The translations under genes and the position numbers were made by a program. From positions 1-14,454 of the forward strand of contig JBAYVP010000109.1 in the NCBI GenBank assembly GCA_041674485.1: DNA of 14,454 nt. The letters run 5' to 3'. This stretch comes from JAGXQV01 sp041674485 (GTDB lineage: Bacteria > Pseudomonadota > Gammaproteobacteria > Burkholderiales > Sulfuricellaceae). This document shows, piece by piece, positions 12,425 through 14,454 of the stretch. The notes below the pieces were generated by a model. The model was not told the origin of the DNA. It saw only the letters and a program-made list of their open reading frames with translations, and searched no databases. Position 1 is the first letter of the stretch. Each line of letters opens with the position of its first letter.

Positions 12425-12807
12425 AAATCGACTGCCTCGACCACTTGGTGCTGACCGTTGCCGATGTCAAGGCCAGCATCGCCTTCTACGAGCGGACGCT
12501 GGGCATGACGGTGGTCACCTTTGGAGACGACCGTCGCGCCTTGGCCTTCGGCGTGCAGAAGATCAATCTGCACCCGCACAACCGCGAATTCGACCCCAAG
12601 GCCGACCGGCCCACGCCCGGTTCAGCCGATCTTTGCTTCATCACCGAAACGCCGCTGGCCGATGTGCAAACGCATCTGGCCGCTTGCGGCATTGCGCTGA
12701 TCGAAGGTCCGGTGCGGCGCACCGGTGCAACCGGGCCTATCGTGTCGGTCTACTTCCGCGATCCGGACGGCAATCTGATCGAAATCGCCAACCGGTTCAC
12801 GGACTGA
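12421..12807 (+). CDS. VOC-superfamily glyoxalase-fold protein, GLOD5 type
   Basis: A 128-aa protein from a GTG at 12421 that overlaps the previous stop in GTGA. It reads like GLOD5-type proteins throughout: LDHLVLTVADVKASIAFYER, LAFGVQKINLH, PTPGSADLCFITETPL, and the closing GPVRRTGATGPIVSVYFRDP. Likely metal ligands are His8 and Glu121, perhaps with His51. The VOC superfamily includes glyoxalase I, dioxygenases and antibiotic-binding proteins; the substrate of this group is not established. Coupling to a secreted PEBP protein is unusual, as this protein has no signal peptide. The stop codon lies in the left 10-bp direct repeat of element G. Confidence 0.9.
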   Translation: MKIDCLDHLVLTVADVKASIAFYERTLGMTVVTFGDDRRALAFGVQKINLHPHNREFDPKADRPTPGSADLCFITETPLADVQTHLAACGIALIEGPVRRTGATGPIVSVYFRDPDGNLIEIANRFTD

Positions 12808-12810
12808 CCG

Positions 12811-12982
12811 CAGGGTAAATTTGTTCTCGGAAATTCATGATTAAAATCAATGATGCCCAGCATTCATGAATCTCTGGCAAGTCGTAGGGTGAATAAGCGT
12901 AGCGCATCCACCGAATCGGCGTAGAAAGGTGGATGCGCTACGCTTATCCACCCTACATTTTCCCGAGAACAAATTTACCCTG
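12811..12982 (+). mobile_element. MITE-like element G with 10-bp direct repeats
   Basis: A 172-bp element bounded by CAGGGTAAATTTGTTCTCGG and CCGAGAACAAATTTACCCTG (perfect 20-bp inverted ends). Direct repeats GGACTGACCG (12801-12810) and GGATTGACCG (12983-12992) differ at one base. The first 70 bp match the reverse complement of the right side of element F. It was inserted just after the glyoxalase-fold gene stop and contains a different nested palindrome from F. Confidence 0.85.
12884..12956. repeat. GTAGGGTGGATAAGCG-type palindrome nested in element G
   Basis: GTAGGGTGAATAAGCGTAGC plus GCATCCACC pairs with GGTGGATGCGC plus TACGCTTATCCACCCTAC, with one mismatch over 29 bp and a 15-nt loop. 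This type of palindrome is dispersed in many proteobacterial genomes. Element F lacks it, so it probably inserted into, or was captured by, G. Confidence 0.8.
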
Positions 12983-13059
12983 GGATTGACCGCAACACAC
13001 ACTCGTTTTCTTTTGCCGCTTGCTTTAAAATCGAGGTTTTTTCGGGATATGGACATCCA

Positions 13060-14283
13060 ATGGCACTGATCGTACAAAAATACGGCGGAACTTCGGTCGG
13101 CAGCCCCGACCGCATCAAGAACGTCGCGCAACGCGTCGCCAAATTCAAGCAGCTTGGGCATCAAGTGGTGGTGGTGGTTTCCGCGATGAGCGGTGAAACC
13201 AACCGCCTTATCGCCCTGGCCAAGGAGATACAGCCCAGCCCCGACCCGCGCGAAATGGACGTGCTGGTTTCCACCGGCGAGCAGGTCACGATCGCGTTGC
13301 TGTCGATGGCGCTCATGGAATTGGGCTTGAAAGCCAGGAGCTACACCGGCTCGCAAGTCAAAATCGTCACCGACGACGCCCACACCAAGGCACGCATCCT
13401 GAATATCGATGAATACAACATCCGCGCCGACCTAGAGGCCGATTGCGTGGTTGTGGTCGCGGGATTTCAGGGCGTGGACGAAAAAGGCAACATCACCACG
13501 CTCGGGCGCGGCGGCTCGGATACCACGGGGGTCGCGCTGGCCGCCGCGCTAAAAGCCGACGAATGCCAAATCTACACCGATGTGGACGGCGTTTACACCA
13601 CCGACCCGCGCATCGTGCCGGAAGCGCGCCGCCTGAAAACCATCACCTTCGAGGAAATGCTGGAAATGGCCAGCCTAGGCTCGAAAGTGCTGCAAATCCG
13701 CTCGGTCGAATTCGCCGGCAAATACAAAGTCAAATTGCGCGTGCTTTCGAGTTTCGAGGACGAAGGCGAAGGCACCCTGATCACCTTTGAGGAAGAAGAC
13801 AATATGGAACATGCGATTATTTCAGGCATCGCCTTTAACCGCGACGAAGCGAAAATCACCGTACTCAGCGTGCCCAATCGCCCCGGCATCGCCTACCAGA
13901 TACTCGGCCCGGTGGCCGACGCCAATATCGATGTCGATATGATTATCCAGAACGTCGGTGCCGACGGCGCCACCGATTTCACCTTCACCGTTCATCGCAA
14001 CGATTACAAGAAAACGCTGGACGTTCTGAAACAAGTGCAAGTCCAGATCGGCGCCCGCGAGATCAGCGGCGACGACCATACCGCCAAGGTATCCGTGATT
14101 GGCGTCGGGATGCGCTCCCACGCCGGCATCGCCAGCACCATGTTCCGCGCCCTGGCGGAAGAAGGCATCAACATCCAGATGATTTCCACTTCCGAAATCA
14201 AGATTTCTGTCGTAATCGACGAGAAATATATGGAACTCGCTGTGCGTGTGCTACACAAGGTGTTTTCTCTCGAACAGGCTTAA
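13060..14283 (+). CDS. lysC: Aspartate kinase (monofunctional)
   Basis: Phosphorylates aspartate, the first step to lysine, threonine, methionine and diaminopimelate. The 407-aa product has a kinase domain with KYGGTS (7-12), STGEQ (71-75), TTLGRGGSDTT (146-156) and DVDGVYTTDPRI (174-185), then two ACT domains (about 265-340 and 345-405) for feedback inhibition. The layout matches LysC of Pseudomonas and Corynebacterium, where a shorter beta subunit can start internally; Met249 (13804) in NMEHAIISGIAF, with GAGGA 10 nt before it, corresponds to that start. The ATG at 13060 has only a weak GGGATATGGA upstream. Element G separates it from the gene before, leaving about 67 bp for a promoter (TTTAAAAT at 13024 is the only -10-like stretch). 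Repeat D begins 1 bp after the stop. Confidence 0.97.
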   Translation: MALIVQKYGGTSVGSPDRIKNVAQRVAKFKQLGHQVVVVVSAMSGETNRLIALAKEIQPSPDPREMDVLVSTGEQVTIALLSMALMELGLKARSYTGSQVKIVTDDAHTKARILNIDEYNIRADLEADCVVVVAGFQGVDEKGNITTLGRGGSDTTGVALAAALKADECQIYTDVDGVYTTDPRIVPEARRLKTITFEEMLEMASLGSKVLQIRSVEFAGKYKVKLRVLSSFEDEGEGTLITFEEEDNMEHAIISGIAFNRDEAKITVLSVPNRPGIAYQILGPVADANIDVDMIIQNVGADGATDFTFTVHRNDYKKTLDVLKQVQVQIGAREISGDDHTAKVSVIGVGMRSHAGIASTMFRALAEEGINIQMISTSEIKISVVIDEKYMELAVRVLHKVFSLEQA

Positions 14284-14284
14284 A

Positions 14285-14454
14285 CCTAGAAACCTCCGTT
14301 GAACGGGCTGGAGTGTACGGTTTTCCGGGTACAGGGCATACCCGACGGCCTTACGGCCTGGGCACAAGAGGCGCAACTTTGCTGCATGGTCGTTCCATTC
14401 CCTTCTCCTTCTTGAGGAGTTGCAACGCCGCCATGCGCCCGGAAAACCGTGCAA
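14285..14454 (-). mobile_element. Long-hairpin repeat, subfamily II, copy D (right part outside the window)
   Basis: Starts CCTAGAAACCTCCGTTGA, then ACGGGCTGGAGTGTACGG, matching the reverse complement of copy C. The apical stem-loop ATGG-TCGTT-CCAT (loop 14390-14394) and the TTGCAACGCCGCCATGCGCC core follow. An extra small hairpin with GGCC stems lies near 14347-14362. It lies 1 bp downstream of the lysC stop and runs off the window at a point also present at position 62 of copy E. Confidence 0.8.

Overview
The window looks like chromosomal DNA of a GC-rich betaproteobacterium. Candidates are the Nitrosomonadales (Gallionella, Sideroxydans or Nitrosomonas type). This rests on protein character and on the minus-strand gene order carA-carB-greA-DUF4149, then yhbY (plus strand), then rlmE-ftsH-folP, which is a familiar betaproteobacterial block. 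It is an inference from memory, not from a search.

Layout. Positions 260-10501 hold a housekeeping block read leftward: carbamoyl-phosphate synthetase (carA, carB), transcript-cleavage factor greA, a DUF4149 membrane protein, 23S rRNA methyltransferase rlmE, the membrane protease ftsH and dihydropteroate synthase folP. Only yhbY (ribosome assembly) runs rightward, divergent from rlmE. Positions 11050-14283 are read rightward: a Phd/YefM-type antitoxin with a PIN-domain toxin, a secreted PEBP/YbhB-like protein translationally coupled to a GLOD5-type glyoxalase-fold protein, and aspartokinase lysC. At the far left, the first 16 codons of a VapB-like antitoxin are cut off by a repeat element. 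No rRNA, tRNA or CRISPR was found.

The most notable content lies between the genes. Almost every gap is filled by one of several repeat families: (1) five copies (two cut by the window ends) of a long-hairpin element with a conserved apical loop and arms that differ between copies yet still pair within each copy; (2) period-7 arrays of TGAGGAG units, usually as inverted pairs, at the carA end, carA/carB, greA/DUF4149 and ftsH/folP junctions; (3) two MITE-like elements with CAGGGTAAATTTGTTCTC ends and 10-bp direct repeats, each carrying a different palindrome inside; (4) a palindrome that supplies the carB stop codon. These repeats have split carA from carB by 537 bp, replaced the N-terminus of FolP and the C-terminus of CarA, and sit where ribosome binding sites would be expected.

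I found no new multi-gene defence or metabolic system. The best candidate for something undescribed is the covarying long-hairpin family, followed by the heptamer arrays at operon junctions. Both window ends fall inside copies of the same element, so the window may be an assembly contig broken at this repeat.
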